Position numbers and translations under genes: made by a program. A model generated the notes under the pieces. It was not told the origin of the DNA, ran no database searches, and saw nothing but the letters and a program-made list of their open reading frames with translations. Below are positions 1-6,771 of a stretch of 10,816 nucleotides of DNA, piece after piece (the first letter of the stretch is position 1; the number at the start of each line of letters is the position of its first letter). This stretch comes from an uncultured Ruminococcus sp. (lineage in GTDB: Bacteria > Bacillota > Clostridia > Oscillospirales > Acutalibacteraceae): assembly GCA_902773065.1 (NCBI GenBank), contig CACYDD010000031.1, positions 1-10,816 on the forward strand, in the 5' to 3' direction.

Positions 1-423
1 AGCCTACCATATACTGCTCATTGTCAATAGCTTTCGCGGCATAAACGCAAATTACTTACCCACACATTCTATGGATGCCTCTTAAATAACTAACTCCAAT
101 CACAAACTTCCGGCAAGCGGAATATCTCGCCTCCCCTGAAAGGGGAGGTGGCAAAAATTGCCAGAAGAAACTTGGGTAAATCATTAACTTGATATAGAAT
201 ATAAAACTTGAATTCACTAAAAACTTACCGCAATTTTTGACGGAGGGGTTCGGGGGCAGGAGGAAGCCGCCTTTGCTATAAAACCTCAAAGGGAGAACAA
301 ACTAATCGATGCCATAATTATGCATTATGCATTATGCATTGAAAAAGGTGGCAGGAGGAAGCCGCCTTTATGAAGAACTTATGAGGGAGAAATAATTGTA
401 CATTGAAGAAGGATGTGAGATAT
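1..423. other. Repeat-rich region upstream of rlmN, no gene seen
   Basis: I see no convincing gene here. The stretch contains a perfect 7-bp hairpin at 130-136/142-148 with a 5-nt loop. It also has a 10-bp inverted repeat at 153-162/230-239 enclosing an AT-rich stretch, a copy of the interspersed repeat described separately, and a 20-bp direct repeat at 255-274 and 350-369. The rlmN operon promoter should lie here or upstream. The best candidate I can find (TTGGGT at 172-177, 17 bp, TAGAAT at 195-200) is weak, matching the -35 consensus at only three positions. The upstream neighbour, often rsmB or a similar gene in Firmicutes, is outside the window. Confidence 0.6.
249..347 (+). repeat. Interspersed repeat, copy 1 (about 100 bp)
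   Basis: Shares with 5638-5746 an ordered set of blocks: a G-run, a GAAGC(C/T)GCC hairpin, TGCTA, GGAGA(A/G)CAAACT, CGA(T/C)GCCATAATTATGCAT, then ATGCATT tandem units ending in AAAAAGG. It lies upstream of rlmN in the same orientation. This copy has the shorter ATGCATT block (313-340). Confidence 0.75.
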
Positions 424-1497
424 ATGGATAAGGTCATGGAGCAGCAATTTGATATCAAATCGATGTATGAGGACGAGCTGAAAGAGATGCTCGCGCAAAT
501 GGGCGAGCCTTCCTACAGAGCCTCGCAAATCTATCAGTGGCTGCAAAATGGTGCAAAATCCTTCGGTGAAATGACTAATATTTCAAAGGGATTGAGAGAA
601 AAACTTATGCAGAACTGCTATATATCTCATGCAGCTATTGAAAAAAAATTAATTTCGGCTTATGATGGTACAGTGAAGTATCTTTTTTCGTTTCATGACG
701 GGGAAACAGTGGAGTCTGTTCTGATGAAATATCATCACGGTTATACCAGCTGTATTTCGACACAGGTGGGGTGCAGAATGGGTTGTACCTTCTGTGCAAC
801 AGGCAAAAGCGGATTTTCAAGAAACCTGACGGCGTCGGAAATGCTTTCGCAGTTACAGACCGAGCAGGAGGATAACGGCATCCGTATCTCCAATGTCGTG
901 CTGATGGGAATGGGAGAGCCGCTTGACAATTTCAATAATGTCATCAGGTTTTTAAAGCTTGTCAGCAGCGAAAAGGGTATGAATATAGGAATGAGGCATA
1001 TTTCACTTTCTACATGCGGAATCGTTCCGAAGATCTATGAGCTGGCTGAAATGAAATTACAGCTTACTTTGTCGGTGTCGCTTCATGCACCGAATAATAC
1101 GATTCGCAGCAGAACAATGCCGGTCAACAGGAAATATGATATCGACGAGCTTCTGAAAGCCTGCCGCTGTTATTGTAAAAAAACAGGCAGAAGAATTTCG
1201 TTTGAATATGCGATGATCGACGGCGTTAATGACAGCGATGCCTGTGCGGCAGAGCTGGCAGGAAAACTGCGTGGGATGATCGCACACGTAAATCTGATAC
1301 CGGTCAATTCCGTCAGCGGCACGGGATACCGGAAAAGCAAAAGGGAAAGACAACAAAGTTTTATTCGTGTCCTTTCAAAGGCAGGCATCACTGCCACCGT
1401 CAGACGGACGCTGGGAAGTGATATCAATGCTTCCTGCGGTCAGCTGAGGAGGAAAACTGCCGCAGAAAGTGCAGCAAAGGGGGAAGGTTCAAAGTGA
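424..1497 (+). CDS. rlmN: Dual-specificity 23S rRNA/tRNA adenine C2-methyltransferase RlmN
   Basis: Radical SAM enzyme that methylates C2 of A2503 in 23S rRNA, and in many bacteria A37 of some tRNAs. The radical-SAM CxxxCxxC cluster is Cys117, Cys121 and Cys124 in the segment GCRMGCTFCATGKSGF. Cys110 just upstream (TSCISTQVGC) and Cys338 (INASCGQL) match the two mechanistic cysteines of E. coli RlmN (Cys118 and the methylated Cys355). The GMGEPLDN motif that binds SAM is present. The N-terminal segment (MYEDELKEML, RASQIYQWL) is the usual RNA-binding accessory domain. The frame is open from a TTG at 403, but I prefer ATG 424, which has GAAGGA about 10 nt upstream; ATG 436 is also possible. 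The length of 357 residues is normal. The stop overlaps the start of the phosphatase gene by 4 bp, so the two are translationally coupled. Confidence 0.96.
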   Translation: MDKVMEQQFDIKSMYEDELKEMLAQMGEPSYRASQIYQWLQNGAKSFGEMTNISKGLREKLMQNCYISHAAIEKKLISAYDGTVKYLFSFHDGETVESVLMKYHHGYTSCISTQVGCRMGCTFCATGKSGFSRNLTASEMLSQLQTEQEDNGIRISNVVLMGMGEPLDNFNNVIRFLKLVSSEKGMNIGMRHISLSTCGIVPKIYELAEMKLQLTLSVSLHAPNNTIRSRTMPVNRKYDIDELLKACRCYCKKTGRRISFEYAMIDGVNDSDACAAELAGKLRGMIAHVNLIPVNSVSGTGYRKSKRERQQSFIRVLSKAGITATVRRTLGSDINASCGQLRRKTAAESAAKGEGSK

Positions 1498-2222
1498 AGG
1501 TATATTCGCAAAGTGATATCGGGATGAGGAGAAACTCAAACCAGGATTACTGCATGACGGGATATTTCCCCGACGGAGCTGTGTGGGCGATCGTATGCGA
1601 CGGAATGGGCGGTGCGAACGGCGGCAGTACTGCAAGCCGTGTTGCAACGGAAACCATTGCCGAAACGCTGACAAGCGGTTACCGGACGGAAATGGAAGGG
1701 ATGGAAATCAAGAAGCTGATCGAGCTTGCCGTCAGATATGCCAACAAAGCCGTTTATGACATGGCAATGCACGTTTCGGGTCTGGAAGGAATGGGTACGA
1801 CAGTTGTATGTGCCGTAGCAAAGGACAGCAGGCTTCATGTGCTTCATGCAGGTGACAGCCGTGCTTACTTGTGTACAGAGGACGGAATACGCCAGATCAC
1901 AACGGATCATTCCATCGTGCAGGAGCTTGTGGAGGCAGGTCAGCTGACCCCCGAACAGGCAAGACGGCATCCGAACAGAAATCTGATCACAAGAGCCCTC
2001 GGAACAGAACCTTCGCTGCGAACCGATTACAACACAGTCGAATTCAAAAATAATGCAAAGGTCATTATATGTACCGACGGAATGTCAAATTATATTACAG
2101 ACGAAAGCCTTCTGGAGTTTATCCGGCAAAATCAATGTGATGAACTTACGGATAAATTGATAGAGACCGCAAAAGAGCTTGGCGGCAGCGATAATATAAC
2201 GGTTGCCATTATAGAATGCTGA
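1494..2222 (+). CDS. prpC: PP2C-family Ser/Thr protein phosphatase (PrpC/Stp)
   Basis: Metal-dependent PPM/PP2C phosphatase of 242 residues, the usual size for bacterial PrpC/Stp. All family motifs are visible in order: RNSNQD with Asp18, VCDGMGG with metal-binding Asp36, GMGTTVV, HAGDSRAYL with Asp121, TTDHSIVQELVEAG, NLITRALG, CTDGMSNYI with Asp195, and GGSDNITV with Asp233. It is cytosolic, with no signal peptide or membrane segment. It starts at GTG 1494, inside a GTGA overlap with the rlmN stop and behind a purine-rich GGGGGAAGG. By family knowledge it reverses phosphorylation by the PASTA kinase encoded next door and dephosphorylates that kinase's substrates, which in other Firmicutes include cell-wall, translation and division factors. 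The gene pair is typical. Confidence 0.96.
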   Translation: MKVYSQSDIGMRRNSNQDYCMTGYFPDGAVWAIVCDGMGGANGGSTASRVATETIAETLTSGYRTEMEGMEIKKLIELAVRYANKAVYDMAMHVSGLEGMGTTVVCAVAKDSRLHVLHAGDSRAYLCTEDGIRQITTDHSIVQELVEAGQLTPEQARRHPNRNLITRALGTEPSLRTDYNTVEFKNNAKVIICTDGMSNYITDESLLEFIRQNQCDELTDKLIETAKELGGSDNITVAIIEC

Positions 2223-2244
2223 AAGGCTGAAAGGAGAAAATTTG

Positions 2245-4569
2245 ATGGATAAATGCACAGGAAAAAGACTGGACGGACGCTATGAGATACAGGAACTCAT
2301 CGGCGTCGGCGGCATGGCAATGGTCTATAAGGCCTATGATACCGTAGATGACAATACGGTTGCCATCAAGATCCTGAAGGATGAATTCCTCGGAAACAGC
2401 GAGTTTATCAGACGGTTCAAGAACGAATCAAAGGCGATCGCCGTTTTGTCACATCCGAACATAGTAAAGGTCAATGATGTCAGCTTCGGCGATAAGATCC
2501 AGTATATCGTAATGGAATATATCGACGGTATCACGCTGAAGGAATATATCAGTCATCAGCATGAAATACCATGGAAAGAAGCCGTGCATTTCACTGTGCA
2601 GATCCTCCAGGCTTTACAGCACGCACATGAAAAGGGTATCGTTCACAGAGATATGAAGCCGCAGAATATCATGCTGCTGCAGGACGGTACGATCAAGGTC
2701 ACGGATTTTGGTATTGCGCGTTTTTCGGATAACGAAACACGTACCATGACCGATAAGGCGATCGGTTCTGTGCATTATATCGCACCCGAACAGGCAAGAG
2801 GTGATAATACAGACGGCAAGGCGGATATTTATTCTGTCGGCGTGATCCTTTATGAAATGCTCACAGGCAAGCTTCCGTTTGAAGCAGACAGTGCCGTTTC
2901 CGTAGCGATCATGCAGATGCAGAACGAGCCGACACCGCTGCGTGAGATCAACGAAAAGATCCCCGAAGGCATTGAGGAGATCACCCTCAAAGCCATGAGA
3001 AAAGACCCGAACCAGCGTTATGCCGGTGCAGGCGAAATGCTGGAGGCGATCGAAATATTCAGACGCAATCCGTCAGTGAAATTCAATTATACCTATTTCG
3101 TGGACGAAGCTCCGACCAGACAGATGGATTCGCTGAGTCCCATGTCCCAGTCGTCAGATGAGCCTGAGTACGATGATGATTATGATATCTATGACGAGGA
3201 GATCGCGGTCAACCGTTCCAGAAGCGTTGTCAGATGGATCACCGCACTGGTTGCCCTTCTTGTTGTGGCAGCGATCGGTATTATCATCTACATGGCGGTC
3301 AACAGCAGTATGAAGGCACACGAAACAAAGGATGTTGATGTTCCGAAGTTTGTGGGCATGATGTATGATGAGATCAAAGCCGACAAGGATTATAAATTTA
3401 AATTTGAGATCACTGCCGATTATGATGCACAGTACCCTGTCAATGTTGTTCTCAGACAGGACCCCGAACCGGGTTCCAAGCAGGTAAAGGAAAATGCAAC
3501 GATCAAGCTTGTCATCAACAGTACAAGCACAACGACAGAAGTACCGAAGCTCAAGAACTATACCGAGCAGGAAGCGATCAGCAAGCTTGAAAACAAGCAT
3601 TTCAACTATAATGTCTCCCGTGTCAACAGCACAGAGGTAGCCAAGGGCTATGTCATTGACTGCTCACCGCAGGAGGGCACGGAAATGGAGATCGGCACAA
3701 CGATCACCCTGATCGTCAGTGACGGACCTGCAACAGAGATGGTGGAAGTTCCCGATGTTACAGATATGAGCTATGACAGTGCTGTAGCGGCTCTTGAAGC
3801 ACAGGGCTTTGCCACACAGAAAACATCTGTTGCAAGCAGTAAGCCGGAAGGTACGATCATTGCGACAGATCCGCTTGCAGGAAATCTTCTTACAAAGGGT
3901 TCACTGATCACGATCCAGGTCAGCGACGGAAGCAAGATGCTGACACCTGTCAAGTATAACGTAAAGCTTCCTTCCAATGAATATGCAGAGGTAAAAGTTT
4001 CCGTATATGCAGAGGGTGCGAAGATCGACGAAGAGCTTCTGATCCCTGCTGAGGCAAAGACAAAGCAGATCGAAGTCAATCCGAATGCAGCGATCAATAA
4101 CCAGAAAACAGTTGAGATCCAGATCGAAGGCACGAAATATATGGTTCTTGTCATTAACTTCAAAACAGGTGAAGTATCACAGACCTATATCAATAACGCC
4201 TATGTTCCTGTTCAGGGACCGCCGGAATCTTCTGTTGAATCAAGCGAGGACGAATCCTCAGTGGACGAGTCAAGCGGTGAGGAATCGCCGAATGAATCCG
4301 AACCGGAAGAATCCGAAGAATCTTCCGAACCTGAAACAAGCGGAGATGATCTGGAAGAAACAAAACAGAACGCAATAGCCCAGATAGATGCATATTTCAA
4401 AAAATCATATTATTCCGATGAAAACTATGCAGCAGGAGAGGGTATCGTATCCGATTATTCTTCAAAAATCCAGTCAGCTCAGGATGAGGATGAGATCTAC
4501 AGCCTGATCGCAGGGGCACAGGCAGAGATCAATAATCTTCCAAAGCTTGATATGCCCGCAGCAGAATGA
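2245..4569 (+). CDS. prkC: PASTA-domain Ser/Thr protein kinase (PrkC/StkP type)
   Basis: Membrane eukaryotic-type kinase of 774 residues that senses peptidoglycan or lipid II through external PASTA domains. The cytoplasmic kinase domain (about 1-275) has the Gly-rich loop GVGGMAMVYKA near 20-30, Lys42 in VAIKIL, the catalytic HRDMKPQN (Asp136), DFG at 154-156, and APE at 180-182. The activation loop is rich in Thr (TRTMTDKAIGS), as expected for autophosphorylation. After an acidic Asp/Glu/Tyr-rich juxtamembrane linker comes one membrane helix (about 331-352). Three PASTA repeats follow, starting near 364 (VDVPKF), 432 (TEVPKL) and 500 (VEVPDV). The tail beyond 566 is unusual: a beta-rich segment, a Ser/Glu-rich acidic linker (about 660-707) and a helical end. 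ATG 2245 has AAGGAG 8 nt upstream; a TTG just before it is a less likely start. It lies 22 bp after the cognate phosphatase gene. Confidence 0.96.
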   Translation: MDKCTGKRLDGRYEIQELIGVGGMAMVYKAYDTVDDNTVAIKILKDEFLGNSEFIRRFKNESKAIAVLSHPNIVKVNDVSFGDKIQYIVMEYIDGITLKEYISHQHEIPWKEAVHFTVQILQALQHAHEKGIVHRDMKPQNIMLLQDGTIKVTDFGIARFSDNETRTMTDKAIGSVHYIAPEQARGDNTDGKADIYSVGVILYEMLTGKLPFEADSAVSVAIMQMQNEPTPLREINEKIPEGIEEITLKAMRKDPNQRYAGAGEMLEAIEIFRRNPSVKFNYTYFVDEAPTRQMDSLSPMSQSSDEPEYDDDYDIYDEEIAVNRSRSVVRWITALVALLVVAAIGIIIYMAVNSSMKAHETKDVDVPKFVGMMYDEIKADKDYKFKFEITADYDAQYPVNVVLRQDPEPGSKQVKENATIKLVINSTSTTTEVPKLKNYTEQEAISKLENKHFNYNVSRVNSTEVAKGYVIDCSPQEGTEMEIGTTITLIVSDGPATEMVEVPDVTDMSYDSAVAALEAQGFATQKTSVASSKPEGTIIATDPLAGNLLTKGSLITIQVSDGSKMLTPVKYNVKLPSNEYAEVKVSVYAEGAKIDEELLIPAEAKTKQIEVNPNAAINNQKTVEIQIEGTKYMVLVINFKTGEVSQTYINNAYVPVQGPPESSVESSEDESSVDESSGEESPNESEPEESEESSEPETSGDDLEETKQNAIAQIDAYFKKSYYSDENYAAGEGIVSDYSSKIQSAQDEDEIYSLIAGAQAEINNLPKLDMPAAE

Positions 4570-4591
4570 TAACAGAATCAGTTGGTGAACA

Positions 4592-5473
4592 ATGAAAAAA
4601 TTAACAGGACTGATCATAAAAGCAGTCAGCGGCTTCTACTATGTTGAAGCCGCTGACTGCGTATATGAATGTAAAGCAAGGGGCGTATTCCGCAGGAAAG
4701 GAATCAGCCCTGCTGTCGGCGACAGAGCCGAAATAACTGTACATGACGAAAATACCGCCGAGGTAGAAAAAATACTGCCGCGAAAGAATTATCTTGTCAG
4801 ACCGCCGCTTGCCAATCTTGACAGACTTTTTATTGTCTCGTCTGTTTCGCAGCCGTCACCGAGTACACTGATCATCGATAAGATCAGTGCGGTTGCGGTC
4901 AGTAAGGGCATAGAGCCGGTGATCGTATTTACCAAATCCGACCTTGCGGACTGCAAAGAACTTCTCGCTATTTATCTTTCGGCAGGCATCAGAGCCTTTG
5001 AATACAGCATCAAAGAAGAAACCGGCAAGGAAGAACTAATTTCTCTTCTGGATGGAAAAATATCGGCATTCACAGGCAATACAGGTGCAGGAAAATCCTC
5101 GCTTCTGAATTCGCTGTTTCCGGAACTTGACATTGCAACCGCCGAGATTAGTAAAAAGCTCGGCAGGGGAAGGCATACCACACGCCACAGTGAACTCTAT
5201 AAAGTGGGCGGCGGCTATGTAGCCGATACCCCCGGCTTTTCTACAGTGGATATCGAAAGATATGAGATCATCCGCAAGAACGATATCGCCGCCTGTTTTC
5301 CTGATTTTGAGGATTTTACAGGCGACTGTATGTTCACAGGCTGTTCCCATGTCTGCGAAAAGGGCTGTGCCGTGATTCAGGCTGTGAAAGACGGAAAAAT
5401 ACAGCTCTCCCGACACAACAGCTACAAAAAAATGTACGACGAAGTCAAAGACATCCCGGAGTGGAAGAAATGA
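4592..5473 (+). CDS. rsgA: Ribosome small-subunit-dependent GTPase RsgA (YloQ/CpgA)
   Basis: Circularly permuted GTPase of 293 residues that checks late maturation of the 30S subunit. The N-terminal OB-fold carries the family signature SGFYYVEA...VYECKARG. GTPase motifs occur in the permuted order: G4 TKSD at 114-117, the P-loop GNTGAGKSS at 162-170, and G3 DTPGF at 212-216. The C-terminal zinc knuckle is complete: Cys246, Cys251, His253 and Cys259 in the family spacing C-x4-C-x-H-x5-C. The start ATG lies 22 bp after prkC with only a poor ribosome binding site (GGTGA), so translation may depend on coupling. A perfect 15-bp inverted repeat sits inside codons 11-23 and is described separately. 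Position behind prpC-prkC is the standard Firmicute order. Confidence 0.96.
   Translation: MKKLTGLIIKAVSGFYYVEAADCVYECKARGVFRRKGISPAVGDRAEITVHDENTAEVEKILPRKNYLVRPPLANLDRLFIVSSVSQPSPSTLIIDKISAVAVSKGIEPVIVFTKSDLADCKELLAIYLSAGIRAFEYSIKEETGKEELISLLDGKISAFTGNTGAGKSSLLNSLFPELDIATAEISKKLGRGRHTTRHSELYKVGGGYVADTPGFSTVDIERYEIIRKNDIAACFPDFEDFTGDCMFTGCSHVCEKGCAVIQAVKDGKIQLSRHNSYKKMYDEVKDIPEWKK
4622..4660 (+). repeat. Perfect 15-bp inverted repeat inside the start of rsgA
   Basis: GCAGTCAGCGGCTTC at 4622-4636 is exactly complementary to 4646-4660, with a 9-nt loop between. The hairpin begins about 30 nt after the rsgA start codon, within the conserved OB-fold coding segment. No T-run follows, so it is not an ordinary terminator. 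It could slow translation or pause transcription, or it could be chance on top of protein constraint. Confidence 0.85.
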
Positions 5474-5756
5474 GATATTAGGGGTCAGGATTCAGGATTT
5501 AGGATTCAGGCGACATGGAAAAGTTTTTACACCAAAATCAGCTTCTATCGTCAGGGGCAGTTGTCAAATTGAAAATCGAAAATTGAAAGTGGAAAATGGC
5601 AACGTGGCGGAGTTAGTACGCTTAAGTCAGCTTCAGTAGTCGGGGGGTAGCATGAAGCTGCCCATGCTACAGAACTACAAAAGGAGAGCAAACTGACCGA
5701 CGCCATAATTATGCATTATGCATTATGAATTATGCATTAAAAAAGGGGTGGGGTTA
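5474..5756. other. Repeat-filled gap between rsgA and thiN (rpe absent)
   Basis: No gene is seen. From about 5487 to 5510 there are degenerate copies of GGATTCA/GGATTTA. From about 5570 to 5599 there are degenerate copies of AATTGAAAAT. From about 5638 to 5746 lies a full copy of the interspersed repeat. In Bacillus subtilis this slot in the prpC-prkC-rsgA-rpe-thiN cluster holds the ribulose-phosphate epimerase gene; nothing resembling it can be read here. Confidence 0.7.
5638..5746 (+). repeat. Interspersed repeat, copy 2 (about 105 bp)
   Basis: Aligns with copy 1 along its length, differing by point changes and one extra ATGAATT unit. It ends in AAAAAAGGGG, which also serves as, or abuts, the ribosome binding site of thiN. 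Its tandem block contains a 24-base sequence (5714-5737) found again at 7793-7816 and, inverted, at 7579-7602. Confidence 0.75.
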
Positions 5757-6446
5757 ATGGTGAAGAGAAGATGTGTAATTATCGGGTCATCACCCGAAAC
5801 AGATATTGATGTTATCAGAAAACATTTGCGTGAAGGGGATTTTATTGCCTGTGCGGACGGCGGTTATGTTTATGCAGAGCAACTGGGAATAAAGCCCGAT
5901 ATGATCATCGGGGATTTTGATTCATCAGAAAGACCAGACACTGATATATGCAGGATCATTGAACTGCCTGTCAGAAAGGACGATACCGACACGGTTTATA
6001 CCGTCAGGGAATGTTTAAAGCTGGGGTTTGAGGAATTCCTGCTGTTCGGCATGACTGGCGGCAGAATTGACCATACCTATGCGAATCTCTGTGTTCTTGC
6101 CGACCTTGCCAAAAAGCAGGTCAGGGCAAGCCTGATCGATAAAGAAAATACCATTGAGGTAATTTACAGCGGCAGCAGGATCATTGAAAACAGAAACGGC
6201 TGCGGCTTTGCCGTTTTCCCTTTCGGATGCGAAAGCTGCAATGTCAGTCTTGAGGGTTTTGAATATAATTTGCAGGCAGGAACGCTCACAGCAGATTTTC
6301 CTCTCGGTGTCAGCAACACCATACGCTCCGACAAAGCAAAAATCACCGTTCACAACGGAATGGCAGTAGCAATGTGCAATGTACAATGTGCAATGTGCAA
6401 TGATGACGTGGGGGAGTTTGTACATATTGTCAATCAAAATCCTTGA
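5757..6446 (+). CDS. thiN: Thiamine pyrophosphokinase (ThiN type), with a repeat-derived C-terminal tail
   Basis: Transfers pyrophosphate from ATP to thiamine to make thiamine diphosphate; cytosolic. Family motifs are IIGDFDSS (Asp53, Asp55), RKDDTDT (Asp75, Asp76, Asp78) and GMTGGRIDHTYANL (Asp105, His106), in the usual order. The frame is open from an ATG at 5718, but that lies inside a tandem repeat and adds a junk-like extension. I choose ATG 5757, preceded by AAGGGGTGGGG, giving 229 residues. The catalytic family normally ends near residue 205. Here residues from about 206 onward are encoded by a TGCAATG-type tandem repeat, giving a Cys-rich tail containing MCNVQCAMCNDD. The stop codon lies inside the -35 element of the next promoter. 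It probably has its own or a repeat-borne ribosome binding site, because the gap from rsgA is 283 bp. Confidence 0.93.
   Translation: MVKRRCVIIGSSPETDIDVIRKHLREGDFIACADGGYVYAEQLGIKPDMIIGDFDSSERPDTDICRIIELPVRKDDTDTVYTVRECLKLGFEEFLLFGMTGGRIDHTYANLCVLADLAKKQVRASLIDKENTIEVIYSGSRIIENRNGCGFAVFPFGCESCNVSLEGFEYNLQAGTLTADFPLGVSNTIRSDKAKITVHNGMAVAMCNVQCAMCNDDVGEFVHIVNQNP
6369..6402 (+). repeat. Tandem TGCAATG/TACAATG repeat inside the 3' end of thiN
   Basis: About four degenerate copies of a 7- to 10-base unit (CAATGTGCAATGTACAATG and so on) lie in frame with thiN. They encode the tail residues from about 205 to 216. Similar short-period repeats are otherwise intergenic in this window. Confidence 0.8.
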
Positions 6447-6471
6447 CTTTTCTCTTGCAATGTATTATAAT
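6443..6471 (+). promoter_or_regulatory. Strong sigma-A type promoter for the module A antisense RNA
   Basis: TTGACT at 6443-6448, 17-bp spacer, TATAAT at 6466-6471. It overlaps the thiN stop codon. Predicted start is about 6478. A good terminator ends at about 6565 with no plausible reading frame in between, so its product is probably a short RNA. Confidence 0.75.
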
Positions 6472-6507
6472 AAAAACAACAAGGGACTCACCCTTTACAG
6501 CAGTCCC
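6471..6507 (-). terminator. Probable terminator of the minus-strand module A transcript
   Basis: On the minus strand GGGACT and AGTCCC (6502-6507 and 6483-6488) pair across a 13-nt loop and are followed by TTGTTGTTTTTA. The stem is only 6 bp, so this is moderate. It would end the transcript from the 6772-6800 promoter at about 6471, just at the -10 of the opposing promoter. Confidence 0.5.
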
Positions 6508-6565
6508 CATTCAAACAGTTACTAGATAATAACCGCCATCCGGGAAGAGGCGGTTATTTCTTTTT
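6478..6565 (+). ncRNA. Predicted short antisense RNA, module A (about 88 nt)
   Basis: Defined by the promoter at 6443-6471 and the intrinsic terminator at 6528-6565. The predicted RNA has a 5' hairpin (GGGACT 6483-6488 with AGTCCC 6502-6507) and a 10-bp terminator hairpin. That two-hairpin form is usual for type I antitoxins and plasmid countertranscribed RNAs. It is fully complementary to the 3' part of the minus-strand transcript from 6772-6800, including the end of the frame at 6554-6634. RNA boundaries are estimates, and the antisense role is inferred from the layout. Confidence 0.6.
6528..6565 (+). terminator. Intrinsic terminator of the module A antisense RNA
   Basis: AATAACCGCC at 6528-6537 pairs perfectly with GGCGGTTATT at 6549-6558 across an 11-nt loop, followed by TTCTTTTT. 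The T-tract exists only on the + strand. Read on the minus strand, the same bases are the Lys-Lys-Lys-stop codons of the frame ending at 6554. Confidence 0.88.
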
Positions 6566-6634
6566 AGTCTCATCGAGGTACTTCACAATGTCAAGCACCA
6601 GACGAGGCGGAGTGCCTCCGCTGTCAGTTCGCGT
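6554..6634 (-). pseudogene. Remnant or start-less small ORF ending Lys-Lys-Lys-stop (module A)
   Basis: An open minus-strand frame runs from the codon after a TAA at 6635-6637 to the TAA at 6554-6556. Its C-terminal part reads LVLDIVKYLDETKKK, which looks like a genuine amphipathic helix. No ATG is in frame; the only bacterial-type start is GTG at 6596-6598, with no clear ribosome binding site. The last 13 bases of the coding end (AAAAAGAAATAAC) are identical to the end of the ribbon-helix-helix gene of module B, which ends LLLEKKK. I infer it is the decayed 3' end of a similar small gene, or an unusual tiny gene. The upstream half of the frame coincides with a repeated hairpin (6606-6623). 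No function can be assigned. Confidence 0.35.
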
Positions 6635-6771
6635 TTAAATTTATGAAAGGCGATAGTTTACTGCCGCGAAAGCAGAAATTAACGCCCTTTAACAAACTAA
6701 AAAAACACAAGCACGGGTGCAGCGTCACGCTGCCTGCCGCAAATCCGTTGGACAAGTCACCTTGCAACTTT

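Noticed and set aside
56..289. Minus-strand 77-residue frame upstream of rlmN
   Set aside because: It lies wholly in repeat and hairpin sequence and has a low-complexity, non-protein-like translation.
313..340. ATGCATT tandem tracts as a possible CRISPR array
   Set aside because: The units are about 7 bases with no unique spacers; they are simple tandem repeats.
4212..4400. Minus-strand Ser-rich frame opposite the prkC tail
   Set aside because: It is the mirror of the Ser/Glu-rich coding stretch of prkC and has no signals of its own.
5718..5756. ATG at 5718 as the start of thiN
   Set aside because: It would add residues encoded by the ATGCATT repeat and lacks a ribosome binding site; ATG 5757 fits the family.
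6511..6573. 20-residue minus-strand frame (MRLKRNNRLFPDGGYYLVTV) in module A
   Set aside because: It has an ATG but only a weak ribosome binding site, and it is set by the terminator stem-loop sequence; I could not support it as a gene, although it remains a possible toxin peptide to test.
6554..6660. Joining two minus-strand frames (KRELTAEALRLV and LVLDIVKYLDETKKK) by a -1 frameshift
   Set aside because: The join reads well as protein, but there is no slippery heptamer and no start codon in the upstream frame either, and that part overlaps a repeated hairpin.
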